Source of the DNA: Homalodisca vitripennis
Taxonomy: Eukaryota; Arthropoda; Insecta; Hemiptera; Cicadellidae
Direction of reading: 5' to 3'
Length of the DNA stretch: 64,000 bases
Assembly (NCBI RefSeq): GCF_021130785.1
Contig: NW_025776229.1
Location: forward strand, 1-64,000
Part shown: positions 38,392-51,193 of the stretch, in pieces
Layout of the letters: each line of letters starts with the position of its first letter
How positions within the stretch are numbered: position 1 is the first letter of the stretch
Made by a program: the position numbers and the translations under genes
Notes under the pieces: generated by a model
Told to the model about the DNA's origin: nothing
The model's input: the letters and a program-made list of their open reading frames with translations, nothing else
Databases searched by the model: none

Positions 38392-38590
38392 GATGGTCTA
38401 GTTCACATCCTTACGTGTCTGGTATTTTGGGTATTCCTTTTGGTGCCTGTTACACGGAGTTTGCTGTGCTATCTTTGACTCAAGCCTGGGAATGGTCTAG
38501 TACACCTCCTAAGGCGTCTATAGAGATGGGTTTGCCTTTTAGGTGACTGTCATACGGATTTTGCTGTATTATTTTTGTCTCAAGTTTGTG
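38392..38590 (+). repeat. two-copy 99-bp tandem duplication
   Basis: ATGGTCTAG at 38,393 and 38,492 starts two diverged copies sharing CACATCCT/CACCTCCT, TTACACGGA/TCATACGGA, TTTGCTGT and GACTCAAGCCTG/TCTCAAGTTTG. No coding function is evident. Confidence 0.65.
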
Positions 38591-41050
38591 AGTCACGCAA
38601 ATCTTTTAGTTCTGGCTCTGGGAGTGAAATGATGCTTTGTCACTGTAAGAAACATTTTCATGAACAACTGTGAGTTTATTTTCCATTTAAAGTGGTTGAG
38701 TTCATAGTAGTGACATTTATCAATTATAGTCCAGAAGCCGAAATTGAGCCACACTAGTTTTGGTGGAGGTTGAAATGGGATAGTGTCAAGAGGCTATAAA
38801 ATATGAAATGAAAATTTTCTCAGATTATATTTTTAGGTAACTATTGCTGTATATCAATAAAGATTAAATCTTAAAAGAAAGGGAACAAAACAAGAACGAC
38901 AACATCTGACAGAAGAATCAACATTAGCATAGCAGTCGAGGTTGTCAGATCTTCTCTGTGGGTTCATTTTGTCGACAGAATACGAATGGACTGTTCTTTT
39001 CTAGTTTCATCCACTAATACTGCAAAAACTTAATGTGTGGAGTAAAAACGTTTCGCAGGAAAATTATACAATAAATCAGAATAAACATATTTTAGATATT
39101 GAACATTAACGAACGTAAATATCGAGTGAGTTTTTACTAGGTTTTACGAACGGTGATATTTCTATATCTTTTAATATGTTGAATAATCACGAAAGATGTT
39201 CTATTTGGGTGTTAAAATTTGAAAGTTACAAGGAATAGTTTTTTGAGGCAAAGCTAAATGTGGTATATTTCTTTGAGATGCCATGTTAGAATTATTTTAC
39301 TGAGGATCTTATTAAATCTAAGTCATTAAATTCATGATTTAGTAAGTAGTAACTCGTGGTATATATTCAATGTCCAGTCGTATTTATTTTTATCACATTT
39401 GCTTATTAAGAAGATTTTAAATGCAGAAACCGAAAAATCGGTATTTAAAAAGCAAATTTGTATTTACCAGGTTTACATTTTTTTTAAAGGAACGTAATTT
39501 CTTACTTATTTTCTGAAATTGGTGAATGGCTTTGAGCCTTTTATGAATCTTTTTATCTATTGTCCAGTGAACTTTGGTAAAACCTATTAAACCTATATCA
39601 TGGAAACACAAAACTACCTTGATCAAGTTAGGCACAAATCACTAGCAATAATAAATCGATACAATGCAATTTGTGAACACAGGCGGATGGTCTGCTCTTT
39701 TATCTTTTTGACCTCAAAATCGAAAAGGCAATCTTCTTCCTTTGCCCGTTATATATCTAAGTACCAAGTCGCTAGGGACTCACTATTATGATTTGTTCCA
39801 CATACGGACAGACGAATTGATTACCCTTTGACCACATTGCAATGATTTGCATAGTGCTACATCTATTCTTAACGAATAAATTTACATTGAAGAATATATT
39901 TAAAACAAAGATTTGTGTCGACTTTAATTTACTCGTTTATCCATCCACATAATAATGCTTTTAACCTAAAATGTGTAATTACAGTTTTTATATCAACTTT
40001 GTAGTTTCAATAATATTTAATTTTGAAAGTTTTATCACAGTTTTAATATGTTTTTATTTCGTTTTACATTACTGTACATTTATTTGTCACATAAATTACA
40101 AACCTGTTTTATTACTCACATTTATTGTAATATGATCATATATTAGAAAGTCAGAGTCTAATTAAATGTAAGTATTGCGTATAAACTTTGATAGAACTCA
40201 GGCTGTATGAACTTTACGTCTATTACTCTTTTCCAAGCTATTTAGGGAGTAATGCAGTGAAAGTTATGAGCAGAGAACTTTGGCTAAACCGATGATACAT
40301 CAGATGTAAAACTCTTTCATGTATAACGTAATAATGCTTGTTTGATGACGAGATGAGGAGCATTGATATAATTATGTCTGTCTTAGCCTATACTTGATTA
40401 CCTTTCTATATCAACTGATCCAAATAGAAGTTGGCAAACTTGTAATTAAATATCAAAAAAGGTAATTTGTAAATGAAAAGATGTTGGAGGATAGTTATAG
40501 TTATGAAGTATTTTTATATTTTAATGAAAATCTTACAGAATCTACAGTAAACTTTATACTGATTTATAAAGTTATTACCAATTAAAACTCTATGCCCAAA
40601 GAAGAATATGTTCCGTATTTCAATAACTGCACAAATAGATAACAGGAAACGAATACTATCTTATTATTAATATATTTTACACAGATTTTGTTAGTAATTT
40701 TTAATATGGAATTAGATGTACGCGTTAATTAGAAATGCTATATGTTGTTAAGCGTTGTTCTAAAGTTTTTACTGAATTATGTTCAAATTATTAACTCAAA
40801 ACGTTATTAATTCCTAAATCTCTAACGGAAGGTACATACCAATGTAAGAAACACTAGAGATTCTAATATGATATTTTAGAATAGTTTCGGACAGCTCTAC
40901 ATTTAGAATTATTCGGGTGCATACAATAATTTATTTCATTTTTTATATACCTAGTATTTCTTGTGCCATCCGGAAGATTAATAATATTGTTACTAAAACT
41001 TAGTAGAATACTCATAAAATTTCATTTAAAGCTACCAAATCATAAGTAGA
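38591..41050. other. AT-rich intergenic DNA
   Basis: Only short open frames without domains occur (for example 39,417-39,635 minus and 39,600-39,791 plus). No RNA or transposon signature is seen. Confidence 0.5.
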
Positions 41051-41149
41051 CACAACATGGGTTGAGCGATAGCGAACACTAATACTCGATATATTGGAAA
41101 AATATATTTTCTGTCTGTCCGAACAATACACTTTTTAAAAACCATAACA

Positions 41150-41690
41150 TTTTCACTTTACCATCTCTATATATTCTATAAATCCTATTACTATTTCAAA
41201 CTAATAACAACTCTTTTCAAAAAAATCTAGTATTGCACCATCATAACATCAGAAATCAACCCTTACAATACCCCATACATAGATTAAAACTATTCGAGCA
41301 GGGTCCTTATTATTCAGCTCTCAAAATATATAATAAATTACCTCCAAATCTAAAGAAGGAGAATTCCATAAATGCATTTAAAACTTCCCTAAAATGCTAC
41401 CTAATGAGGTAGCATTTTATTACGATTATTAAATGAACCGGGCATACTATTCAGTTAATGAATAGCCTACTTAAATGAATAAAAGTTGTTTACTAGTCCC
41501 TATTATTGAATTTTTAGACCAAGTTTACTAAGCTTTGCATATATGTAACTGTTTCTTGATTAGTTTAGGTTAGTTTATTAGTTTATTTTTAACATTGACA
41601 ATTCATATGTTTATCTTTAGCTATGCTGAAAATTAATAAACCTATGTGAAGCTTATAATAAATAAAAAATAAATAAATAAATAAATTTCG
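41150..41690 (+). mobile_element. 5'-truncated LINE 3' end with A-rich tail
   Basis: Carries the C-terminal end of a LINE reverse-transcriptase protein (listed separately), an untranslated part of about 250 bp and a terminal (TAAA)n tail at about 41,655-41,687. It is strongly 5' truncated, as is common for target-primed insertions. It lies inside a copy of the 'TGAGCG' repeat. Confidence 0.65.
41236..41412 (+). pseudogene. LINE reverse-transcriptase C-terminal fragment
   Basis: An open frame without a start codon encodes 58 residues ending at a stop at 41,410. It contains HHNIRNQPLQYPIHRLKLFE, then GPYYSALKIYNKLPPNLKKE, NAFKTSLKCYL and a stop. The xYSALKIYNxLPxxLK pattern followed by a FKxxLKxxL end is typical of insect APE-type LINE proteins. 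It matches in form the ends at 50.5 and 60.7 kb. The catalytic part is absent. Confidence 0.7.
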
Positions 41691-41873
41691 AGAAATAACT
41701 GACCTATAGACTTTGAATTTGCATGAAGCTTCATTTTTATATATTATTAGTGATTTCGATGAGTGCGCATGTCACTCAATGCGATTTAGCTGAATCCCAA
41801 TCGACCGGTATATATCCCATTGCCCGTTATAACTTTGATACATGCTGAATATGATGCAGAAAATATTATTTTA

Positions 41874-41922
41874 CATATATATATATGATATGATATGATA
41901 TATATATATATATATATATATA
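41874..41922. repeat. (TA)n/(TGATA)n microsatellite
   Basis: TA runs with an ATGATATGATATGATA interruption. Simple repeat. Confidence 0.85.
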
Positions 41923-42569
41923 CAGTTCAATTTGTGTTTAAATTGTGGATTAGCTCTGGGCAGAAGTAGCCATACCAGTCCATCGTAGCACCATGGTTTA
42001 AATGAGTTTAAATGACCTCTCACTAACTCATCAGTAAAGTGAAGTGCACTACAATGCATGCAGCTCTGATCGAGGCTACAAGCACTGACCTAAATGACAT
42101 TAATTACATTTACATTAATTAGAGAGATTGTAATATTGTTCATCGTCCTGTTCACTTTCTTTTTTTCCTTCTCAATTCTCTCTGCTGTGTAACATCATAC
42201 ATTCTTTTAGACAAACTCGGGTTTTATCAAATTAAGATAAATTTCAACGTTTTCAACCAAGCTAAACAATAAAATCAACAAAAAATTTCAAAATGTGTTC
42301 GTACATTTCTCTTAACCACATTCCTTTTGTTGCATACTTCTCCTAAACTCTCTTATACAAAGTCGCTGTTTACAAATTTTAATTAAACAAAACACTCAAA
42401 TAACTAAACAATAATATTACGCAACGTTTTACATAAGATTAAGAACACCATCTGGTATATTTAAAATAGATTATTAATAAAACCACAGTAGTGTGATACA
42501 TTTCACCTTTTGTTTCATCAATCTCTTATGAAGATTTCTCCCACTTTACAGACAACTGGAGTGGAGGTT

Positions 42570-44548
42570 GGGTTAAAATCTTTCTCATATTTTATATTTT
42601 TTCTACCATCCTTAAAACTCGAACCTTAAATGGCTCTCGTAAAGATATCTGTATTTTCTTCACTGGCCAAGAAAACATCTGGAGAAAACATTCGTTTACG
42701 AAGTTAAATATGTAGATTTCTGGAGTTTTGTGTATACAAGAGTGTGGGTTCTGCAATTGCAATCTAATAATACACAAACCATAAACGTGTTACTTATACC
42801 ATACTGTCATCTGACCTAACTTTACCTTTGGCAATTGTTCTAAAGTGTAACAGAATTGATCAAACTCGATTAGGTTAAACTTGTTAATTGTTAAGGTCTC
42901 TGACTCATATTTTCTCGAATTAAAGCAAGTTTGAGCAAACGTAATACAATCATATCAAATATATACCTTGGAGCCATTCTTGATTGGCTCTTTGTTCTTG
43001 AATATTGATACGATTCATGCTCTATACTTTTAGATATGAAGATTTCATACCGAAATGTGCCGTGTTTACCCCAAATAATCAAAGCTGTAATGTTCATTGT
43101 AACCCTGAGCAAAGCACATGTAATATAACCATTCATCATACATAACCTCTGGTTACGTATTATTTCTGAAATCTGTATGATATTAGAACATAACTTAAAC
43201 ACATGTTATCATGCACATAAATGTCTTTCCCCATCAACTACGCTGCGCTGTAAAAAGCTTTCAATAAAATAACAAACTGTGAACGTATTTTTCCATTACT
43301 CTTATTCAAACAGAGACTTTGTGAACCACTTTGACGTAGTACAATAACAATAGTTCCCTAACTTTGTATACTGTCACAGGTCCATTAAAAACTTTGCTTT
43401 CCTAACCTAATTACAATTCCCATAAAGCTCTAGTTGCAGTGTTTTAGTGAAAAATTTAAAAGATTAAAGCACTAAATGAAATATGATTTCTTTCTAATAT
43501 TGTTTATATGAATAATATTTCATGTGCTACTTACAATTATTAAATTTCAAGTATTTCGCTGAATCTGTAATTTCTCTACAATTACAATGTTATATGAATA
43601 TTGGATTGATATTGAAAGAAATTTGTCACTCATACTTTTGTCAATATGAAATATAATTGTTTATATTTTGCGAAAGATTGTACACAACAATGGGCTAGAG
43701 ATCCATCAATATTTTCTTTACTTGCTTGGCTGAGCATCAGCGAAGCCTATCGCTCGAAGGGCTGGCACAATTTCACTTCAGCCTGTCTGTCAATCTATCT
43801 GTGTCTTTCCGCACGATATATCGCAGATGAACTGACCTATAGATTAAAAATTTTGAATGCAGCTTCATTTATAAATTAGTAGCACTAAGTTCAACACGGT
43901 TCATGTCGCTCTATGAGATTTTTCTACGAAAATACTTTAGCAAATATTGTTTTATAGTTCTTGTTTCATGGGTCTTATACATAACCATGATGGCAACAGC
44001 AGAATAATTAAATTTACTTTTGAAAACACTATCAGTGGAATTATAGAAGTTTTGAAAAATTTAATTTTGTGTGTTTTTTAATGATAGATAAAAACGAACA
44101 AAATAATAGAGTGGAAAGTCAATGTTAAATGACGGAGATAAGATATTGATACCAACGGCATCTTGCGTTGTACATATACTCACTAGTTCGCCAGAGCATT
44201 CATTATTTTAATACTGGCCTTGAAAACCCAAACTCAATAAACAATAGTGTGGACGTGTCATGTGGCAAGATATCTTATTAAAAAATATAACGTTTACATT
44301 TTGTATGAAAATTCATTTCTACATAGACAAGAATGATTTTTATGGTGGTTCATGTCCCACCAATGAAATTTGATTGAGCGTCATTGAAGACTATCATTAA
44401 TTGGATGACACAGTTTCTCTTTTGTCAGTCGGAAGGATATAACAATTTCTTTCTTTTGTGATTGCTTGTCCGTCTTTGCGACCACAGTCTACATATCGAG
44501 AATAACAGCATCTAATACATTTGAATTTTTGCATCTAACTTAAAACAT
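42570..44548 (+). repeat. left arm of a long inverted repeat
   Basis: This aligns throughout with the reverse complement of 54,875-56,745. Shared landmarks include TGTATTTTCTTCACTGGCC (42,650), AATAATACACAAACCATA (42,767), a CAAAGAGCCAAT word (minus strand, about 42,985), AGTACAATAACAATAGTTCC (43,340), AGTTGCAGTGTTTTAGTGAA (43,433), GTGGCAAGATATCTT (44,262) and TTTTTGCATCTAACTTAAAA (44,526). Arms are roughly 1.9 kb with moderate divergence and small indels. The 'TGAGCG' dispersed repeat is an internal part of it (43,720-43,990). Open frames (42,891-43,202 minus; 43,646-43,879 plus) have no domain. Confidence 0.75.
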
Positions 44549-45488
44549 ATATGTATAAAAAACTTTTAAATACATATATGTATAAGACAAATAACTGATT
44601 ATGCGTGTATGATGTAAAATGTATAACGAGGGTTAGAACATCACAATATATGCGCCAAACTAACTAAAGTAATATTATGCTCGAGTATTGTTGACAAATC
44701 CTTCGAGATTACCCCTGAGATAAGAAGATCATATAAGACATCCTCTTCAAATTACGACTCCATGATTTCCTGCATCAACTAGCAATTAATCTAGGCCTCC
44801 AATTGTTGGAGTGATATTGATCTTTAAGATTTCTTGTTTGTGAGAGTTCCCTCGTTGCAAAATCCTGTTTTGAGTCTGAACTTTAAAATTTACTTTTATA
44901 TTTAACCCTCATAAGTCAATAATATTAATAAGTTTAAGTATTACAACTTGTCTGCTAGCAAAAATATGTATATTTTCAAGGACTTATTTAATACCTATCT
45001 TATTACAAATCGTGTTAATAGTGTCAGCTCTTGACTAGAGGAGTAGCGATGTGAGTGACATTCTGACAATGAGGTTTATACCCCCCACTGTGGTTTCTGT
45101 GGTAGACCGTTACTACAAATCTTGTTCGGTCCATTCAACCACAAAAATCACTATCTTTGACCTGAACAATACCCTAATCCCTTAACTGTTCGATAATATT
45201 ATTAGTTTTGGCAAACTATGTGACGAACGAAATTTGTTTACACTGTATTAGAATAACAAATAAAAAATCATAATTAAATTTATTTATCTCATTGTATAAC
45301 ATTCGTAAACATGAGCATACTTTAGGTAGGGAAAGTTTTCACCTCAGATTGTCCATGAAGTTAAAGATCCAATAGCACGAATAATAAGAAACAATTTGTG
45401 ACATATAAATAATATACTGACGTAAAGTAGATTTATTGTTGCAAAATAAATTTGAGAATTGATTAAATTTATTCATAGTGTCATAGAA

Positions 45489-45519
<31 letters not shown>

Positions 45520-47380
45520 AATCTGGATAATTTGAAGTTTAGTTTAGTCTTCAGGGTAAAATGAGTGTAAAAATGTTCTTAAAAATCATCCACAAGTTCT
45601 TAGTTTTACGGTTTTGGATCACACAATTGTAGCTGAAAGTGTTCACAATTGTTAATAATATTAAAAATCCCATTCCAAAACCCAATTCATCTTAATGAGG
45701 ATTAGCTGAAGCTCTAACAAAGGAGTCATCATCAGGAACTCAACCTTCACTCTCTCGAAGCAACTCTTCAAGCAGAGATAGTTACAAATCGAAATGCATA
45801 TTCCGCTATTCTTATTCATCAGGACAAAAATCTCTCACGATCATTAAAATGATAAAACGATGATTGTGGTACTTTTTAGATTTGCTAACCTCTCTGAACA
45901 TTACTGATTCCTTATAGCTAGAGCAATTTATGATATTATAATTGGCCTTCTGCTCCAATTCCTATCTCTGATGCTCATTATTGGTAGAAAGTCTCACAGT
46001 CGTATTCAATGGCATCTTAGAGTATAATTCCTGAAAGATCAAAAGTGCCTAAAGGGATTTACTTATATTTTATGGTAACAATTCTAAATTATACAAAACG
46101 TCGATGTTAGTCGTTGGGTCAAGTCTCGATCAGTCCCCTTATCGCTTATCCAGACCTCGAATTTTTTATTTTCACTGGGATGTCATCAGAAGAGTTTTTG
46201 AGCGGTGTAGTCAAAGAGTCACAATCTATCTTTTCTATAAAAATTGAACATAGTTTCAAAGCTATGTTTGCAACGGAGGAGCCATAGAGTAAAAACGTTT
46301 GCCCAGGGCGAAAATCTTTATCATAACTAACTACCTCCCAGAGTTTATGGAGTGATTAACTTTAAAATCATTTACTACCACAAATCTCCGTTCTCTTACG
46401 CAGATGTTTTGAAGCTTGCAGCATTTAATAATGCCAAACACAATAGGATCTGGAAGGTATATTTAGAAACTTTCAATCTCTATGATAGTAACCGTTATGA
46501 ACGACCTCTAATACTACTACAAACTATTGGGTTATATTAGGTTTGAGATGTGATGTGTTTTGAAGTTAGAAACCTAAATTCAATTGAGAAATGCGCTTTT
46601 TAAGTATTTAGCGGAATTTTATGGAATTTTTTTCAATAATTTTTCGGAAGTACACGAAATTTCAGGATACTTATCCTCCTTGCAATTTAATTACGAGAAG
46701 AATAATTGTTGTTTGCCATCAGCTGTTATTACTAGCCTAGAGTACTCTTATAATTAGTCATACCTTCTATATTTACTACAAAAAGTACATTGCAAGCGTT
46801 ACATTTTCTGTTACAAGCATAACCTGCACCGTTAGTAACAAGTCGGTATATATAACGTGAAACCGTTCAGTCATAAAGAGGCGCTGTGTGACTTAACAGT
46901 GACAGGAAATGATATTCCCGCCTACCCCAATACCTAGGCATTACTGATATTTGGTATATATGTATATCATGTAAACTGGCTAGTACACTACGTCTGAGTT
47001 TGTATTCTGACGTCTGTGAAATCAGGCAGGTAAATATTGTAAAATATTCATCTATAATTAAGAATTAACTTTCTTCACTGCTATGATAAAATAGTATCGA
47101 TAGCGATCCACTAATTTAAATATTCCTCACATAATACTCTATTAATTTAAAAAAGTAATGTAAGGAAACTGCTGGACTTCCTCCTCAATAACCATGCTCC
47201 GCGCTGTTTATCACAGTATTGTACTAATTTATACTATTAGTATTTTTGTTACATTTAATTGTGTTTTTACTGTAAAAGTTTTTATCAAATTAGTCTTATG
47301 CGATGAAAGTTCTTAATAATTTGTATATAAATAAATTAGACACAAAGGCTTAATTGAAGTATTGTACTTATGGTTTATAA
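44549..47380. other. non-coding DNA with one TC microsatellite
   Basis: No coding or RNA feature is supported. A (TC)14 run at 45,489-45,516 is the only clear repeat. The moderately GC-richer stretch at 45.6-46.5 kb shows no recognisable domain. Confidence 0.45.
45489..45516. repeat. (TC)n microsatellite
   Basis: About 14 TC repeats. Confidence 0.9.
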
Positions 47381-47382
47381 GT

Positions 47383-47600
47383 ACAGGGTCATACAAAAGT
47401 CACTAGACACTGTCATTTCTAGATATTTAGCAGTTTAAATAAAGATGCTCGGATGTGTTTAGGTTAATGATACGTACTTTTGGCATATACAAAATTTTTG
47501 AGGGCAACTGGGGGGAGGGCGCGCCCTAACTTAAAGTGGTAAATAGCAACCTCCTGCACTTGTCACATTATTGGAAACAGAATAAAAAAGAAACATTTTG
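47383..47600. other. possible solitary transposon end
   Basis: GTACAGGGTCATACAAAAGTCACT resembles the ACAGGGTGTYCC-type ends of TA-inserting DNA elements (compare 36,090-36,102 and 58,260). I could not find a matching inverted end nearby. The rest up to the LINE (47.6-48.0 kb) is unassigned. Confidence 0.25.
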
Positions 47601-47996
47601 ACGCCAACCGGCAGTCGCTTTCTGTCACAGGACTTGCTTAGTTTGCAAATTACTCATTAATTTTAACATTGTGTATTATATTATTAAACAAAACACTAAC
47701 ATTAAACCCGAAATAAATAATACAGATCAAAATAGGTCTACACTAAACTGCCAACCACTGAGAACTGACCAGAGGCCTATTGTAAATATCGATCGTCACG
47801 GCAGAAACAAGATGGTGGAAAAACATGAAAGGGAAGTGGGCCGTTATTATTATTGGTTTATTTTAAATTGACTGCTCAACAGTTACTTCAGATTTAGTTA
47901 AAAAAAATCTCTAATCTGTTTGATACTTTAGGTTTCCTTGTTAGTTAATTTTTATCAACTGATAGTTTATTGACCGGTTATCGTAATCAGTATTAA

Positions 47997-48722
47997 ACAC
48001 CGTATATATCATGCAAAGTCAATAATTTGAGCCAACACAACAGTACATTACAATACACAGTATATAGATCCCCGAACGGATGCTTCACAACATTTTTTGA
48101 ACAATTCGAGTCCCTTCTAAATTTTTTACGCTCCAAGGCATTGAAATTCATAATTACTGGTGATTTCAACATTGATGTATTAGACCACACCAACCCTCAA
48201 ACCCAGCGGTTTCGCGATGTTCGCACTTCTTTTGACTTAGTCTGGTCCGTGAACACACCAACTCGAGTGACTGCCAGGTCGAGTACGGCCATCGACAACG
48301 TCATCACAAACTTTCCGGGCGTCTCTGTTACTGTTCTCGACGCGGCCATCTCTGACCATTTCGCACAGGAGACTGTAATCAAACAATTCAATCCTAAATA
48401 CGAACCCTCTTCAGCAAAATTTAAAAGAGATTTAAAAAATGAAAACATTAAAATTCTTAACAGATTCCTCCAAATAGAATCTTGGTCATTTGTGGATGCT
48501 TTTGAACACGTAGAGGAAGCATTCACTGCGTTCAATGACTGCCTTAATTATTACCTAAATATTACTTGCCCATATAGAATGATAAAGGAGCGATCTCATA
48601 GGAAGAGTAATGCCTGGATTACTCAGGATATTCTCTACTTGAGAGAAAGGCTCAAATTTTACCATTCAATTTATTTAAAATCAAATAACGAAAACTTCAA
48701 AAATTTTTTTTTGAACATTTAA
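47997..48722 (+). pseudogene. LINE endonuclease domain, C-terminal part plus linker
   Basis: The frame is open from 47,997 without an ATG. The apurinic-type (EEP) endonuclease nicks target DNA to prime reverse transcription. Visible motifs in order are VYRSPNG, TGDFNIDVL (catalytic Asp/Asn) and AIDNVITN. SDHFAQE (catalytic Asp-His) follows. Roughly 100 residues after SDH are the linker toward the reverse transcriptase, with WITQDILYLRERLKFYHS near the end. About the first 100 residues of the usual domain are absent. The frame is lost at 48,722 and continues in another frame. Confidence 0.8.
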
Positions 48723-48729
48723 ACAAAAT

Positions 48730-48984
48730 TATCGCAAGGAAATAAAAGCCGCTAAAGCACGAGATGTTGAACAAAAATTGGAGAACGCAGAAAATTTTTC
48801 AAAAAGTGCGTGGGAAGTAATAAAAAGCGTTACATCACAAACAAATAACTCAAAACAATCAAATCATAAACTAAAAATTGACGGTAAATTAACAGACGAC
48901 ACACTTCTAGTGGCTAGCGAATTTAATCATTTTTTTCGACTGTGGCTGTACCAAGCACATCTTTCAGTTGTGACAATCTTGTAG
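48730..48984 (+). pseudogene. LINE linker between endonuclease and reverse transcriptase
   Basis: Continues the same protein in a shifted frame. Lysine/arginine-rich start, then KSAWEVIKSVTSQTNN and SEFNHFF, the usual pre-RT segment of this group of elements. The frame is lost at about 48,945, just where the next part begins in another frame. Confidence 0.65.
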
Positions 48985-49325
48985 AAAATGTAGTAGTGAG
49001 ACCGGTCTCTTCCATGGTTCTGTTTCCTGTGGGGGAGGTGGAGATGGCAGTCGTCTTGAGAGACCTCAAGCCGAAGAAGTCCAGCGACATCAACGGAATG
49101 TCCGTGTGGCTGATCAAGCGTTGCTTCAAGCACATTTTGACACCACTTACTAAATTGATAAATCTGTCCTTCGCCCAAGGCGTTTTCCCTTCAGCTTTGA
49201 AGACAGCAAGAGTGGTTCCGATCTTTAAAAAGGATGATCCTTGCATCGCAAGTAATTACCGTCCTGTTTCCATTCTTCCTGTCATGAGCAAAATTTTCGA
49301 AAAGGTTTTCATTAGAAGGCTTTGA
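48942..49325 (+). pseudogene. LINE reverse transcriptase, N-terminal motifs
   Basis: Contains LRDLKPKKSSDINGMSVWLI (RT motif 0 region), then FAQGVFPSALKTARVVPIFK and NYRPVSILPVMSKIFEKV (motif 1). Open frames on the minus strand over the same bases are shadows. It ends at a stop at 49,323 caused by a one-base shift, and the protein continues immediately in the next frame. Confidence 0.85.
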
Positions 49326-49326
49326 A

Positions 49327-50325
49327 GGTTTTCTTGAACAGTTTGAAATTCTTAACCCTGAGCAGTACGGATTCAGGAAAAACAAATCGACGATTGATGC
49401 TGTAACAAAACTCATTGACTGTGTTTTTGATGGCTTGAAGAGGCGAGAACAAGTGCTCAGCATATTTCTCGATCTTTCAAAGGCCTTTGAGTGTGTGCAT
49501 CATGGGACATTGTTGCATCAGTTATGGACATGTGGTGTTCGAGGTCAGCCGCATAAATGGCTTTCGTCATACCTCAGTGGCAGAGAGCAGTGTGTGCAGA
49601 TCACGAACACCTTGTCAGGCAAAGTAAAAATGCAGTACGGTGTTCCCCAGGGTTCAATTTTGGGGCCCATACTTTTTCTCATTTACGTCAACAGATCGAA
49701 TTCATCAATTCTAAATGGAGAGGTGATTCAATATGCGGACGATACGACTCTCTGTATCAGATCAAGTACGAAACAAGATCTTGAGATCAAAGCCTTTATT
49801 GAACTAAACGCATGCATCGAGCACTTTTCAAAGATAAATCTAAAAACTAACTATGCCAAAACTAACGTAATAAAATTTTGTCTCCGTCAAGAAGAAGACG
49901 AATACAGACCAATTGTGATGGCGGATGAAGCTATCTTAGATGAAGCCGAATCCACCAAGTTTCTGGGGATGTACCTGGACAGGGGACTGACCTGGAGCGA
50001 TCACATTGACAGAGTTTGCTCAAAGATTGCCTCAGGCACTTATGTCTTACGCAATCTAGCAAAATTCTGCTCGTTTGATGTACTGAAAACTGCCTACTTT
50101 GGCATAGTACATCCACATTTGACCTACGGTTTGAGACTATGGGGCAGCTGTTCCAAATACAAATTTGACAGAGTATTTAGAACACAAAAGAAAGCTGTTC
50201 GAATAATTTCGAAATTAAAACCCAGAGAGTCGTGTAAAATTGCCTTCAGGGAGCTTGGATTTCTAACCTTACCCAGCCTCTATACGTATTCTCGACGTTA
50301 CCCTGTACTGCCGATTCAAATGTGA
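49327..50325 (+). pseudogene. LINE reverse transcriptase core with intact active site
   Basis: The longest coding remnant in the window. It reads QYGFRKNKSTIDAV, FLDLSKAFECVHHG (first catalytic Asp at 49,471), YGVPQGSILGPILF, then QYADDTTL with the YADD active site at 49,732-49,743, and later FLGMYLDRGLTWSDHI and GLRLWGS (thumb region). The catalytic aspartates are present. The frame breaks at about 50,290 before the C-terminal tail. It is a pseudogene because the full protein is interrupted at least four times. Confidence 0.9.
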
Positions 50326-50579
50326 ACTGGTTCAGGGCAGGGACGTCCATCAGTACGAGACCAGAGGCAGGAACAATTTTCAGGACAGAACAGCATAGAA
50401 CGGCTATGTTCGAACACTTGCCATCTCAAATGGGTGTCAAGTTAATCAATAAGCTCCCTGGAGATCTCAAACGAATTAATGAACCCAAACAATTCAAATC
50501 TCGATTAAGACACTTTTTGTTGTCAAAGGCATTTTACTCCGTTGATGAGTTTACGATGGGCCGCTGGGATGAAGATTAA
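50316..50579 (+). pseudogene. LINE protein C-terminal tail
   Basis: Continues after one or two small shifts: [54 protein letters not shown] and a stop at 50,577. The FYSVDEF end resembles FYSVRDY at 60,735, suggesting that the two LINEs belong to related families. Confidence 0.8.
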
Positions 50580-50829
50580 TATTTTATTATTATTATTCTA
50601 TTTATCCTTTTCTGATATCCAAAACATGCAAAATACAATATATTGTTAGGTTCACACATGAGTATGTGGAATTAACTGTGCCTATGATAAGATAGGTTTT
50701 AGTTTATAGATTTTTAAATCAAAATGATGAAATGACGCTTGCAATGCAATTTTGTTAATTGTTTTACTGCAATCAAGAATTATTATTATTATTATTATTA
50801 TTACGATTGTGTCTGCTTAAATGAAAACT

Positions 50830-51193
50830 AACATAGTATATGGATGGTGCTGATATCAGACACAGATACAGGAGAGTGTAGGAGATGTCACAGGAACTGG
50901 GAATTTCATTTCCAACCTCTCGATATGGAGCTGGAGTCGATACCTCCTCTCCCCACCGCTCCGATCCTCTTGTACTAGCCTGTCAGTTGTCCCTAAGAGT
51001 ATCGTACGGATAAATACCAAATATGTTCGACATATCTATAGAATTGGTGACAGAAAGATATTGGATATGTCACAGGAACTAAGATATTACATTTCCCTAC
51101 CCTCGACACGGAACTAGAGGCAGTAATTTCCAACTAAACTCTGCTCGCCACGCCTGTTACTCCGGACTGTCATTTACCTCTCGGAGTACAGCA
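50830..51193 (+). repeat. ~182-bp repeat in tandem (two copies)
   Basis: Both copies contain ATGTCACAGGAACT, then a CATTTCC...CCTCTCGATATGGAGCTGGA-like segment and CTGTCA...CCC...GAGTA. Starts are about 182 bp apart. A third copy lies at 57,965-58,130. No coding content. It is positioned directly after the 3' end of one LINE and upstream of the other, but is not evidently part of either. Confidence 0.65.

Larger units (their letters stand above)
41055..41860 (+). repeat. dispersed repeat split by a LINE insertion
   Basis: The left half (41,055-41,145) has GGGTTGAGCGATAGCGAAC and TTTTCTGTCTGTCCG. The right half (41,690-41,860) resumes with CGAGAAATAACTGACCTATAG, TGCATGAAGCTTCATTTTTA and GCGCATGTCACTC. 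In uninterrupted copies (for example 43,720-43,990) these halves are adjacent, so the LINE remnant between them inserted later. Confidence 0.6.
47997..50803 (+). mobile_element. LINE-1st copy: APE-type non-LTR retrotransposon, decayed
   Basis: A single ORF2-like protein can be followed in order: the C-terminal half of an apurinic endonuclease, a linker, reverse transcriptase with its active-site motif, and a C-terminal tail. It is broken by frameshifts near 48,720, 48,945, 49,325 and 50,285-50,370. The 3' untranslated part ends at a (ATT)n tail (about 50,776-50,803). The endonuclease N terminus and any ORF1 are missing, so the copy is 5' truncated. Order and motifs fit the Jockey/CR1/I group. 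I cannot place the clade more exactly by eye. It lies between the two inverted repeat arms. Confidence 0.85.

Noticed and set aside
48923..49463. Minus-strand open frames of 83-107 residues
   Set aside because: They are shadows of the LINE reverse-transcriptase coding strand.
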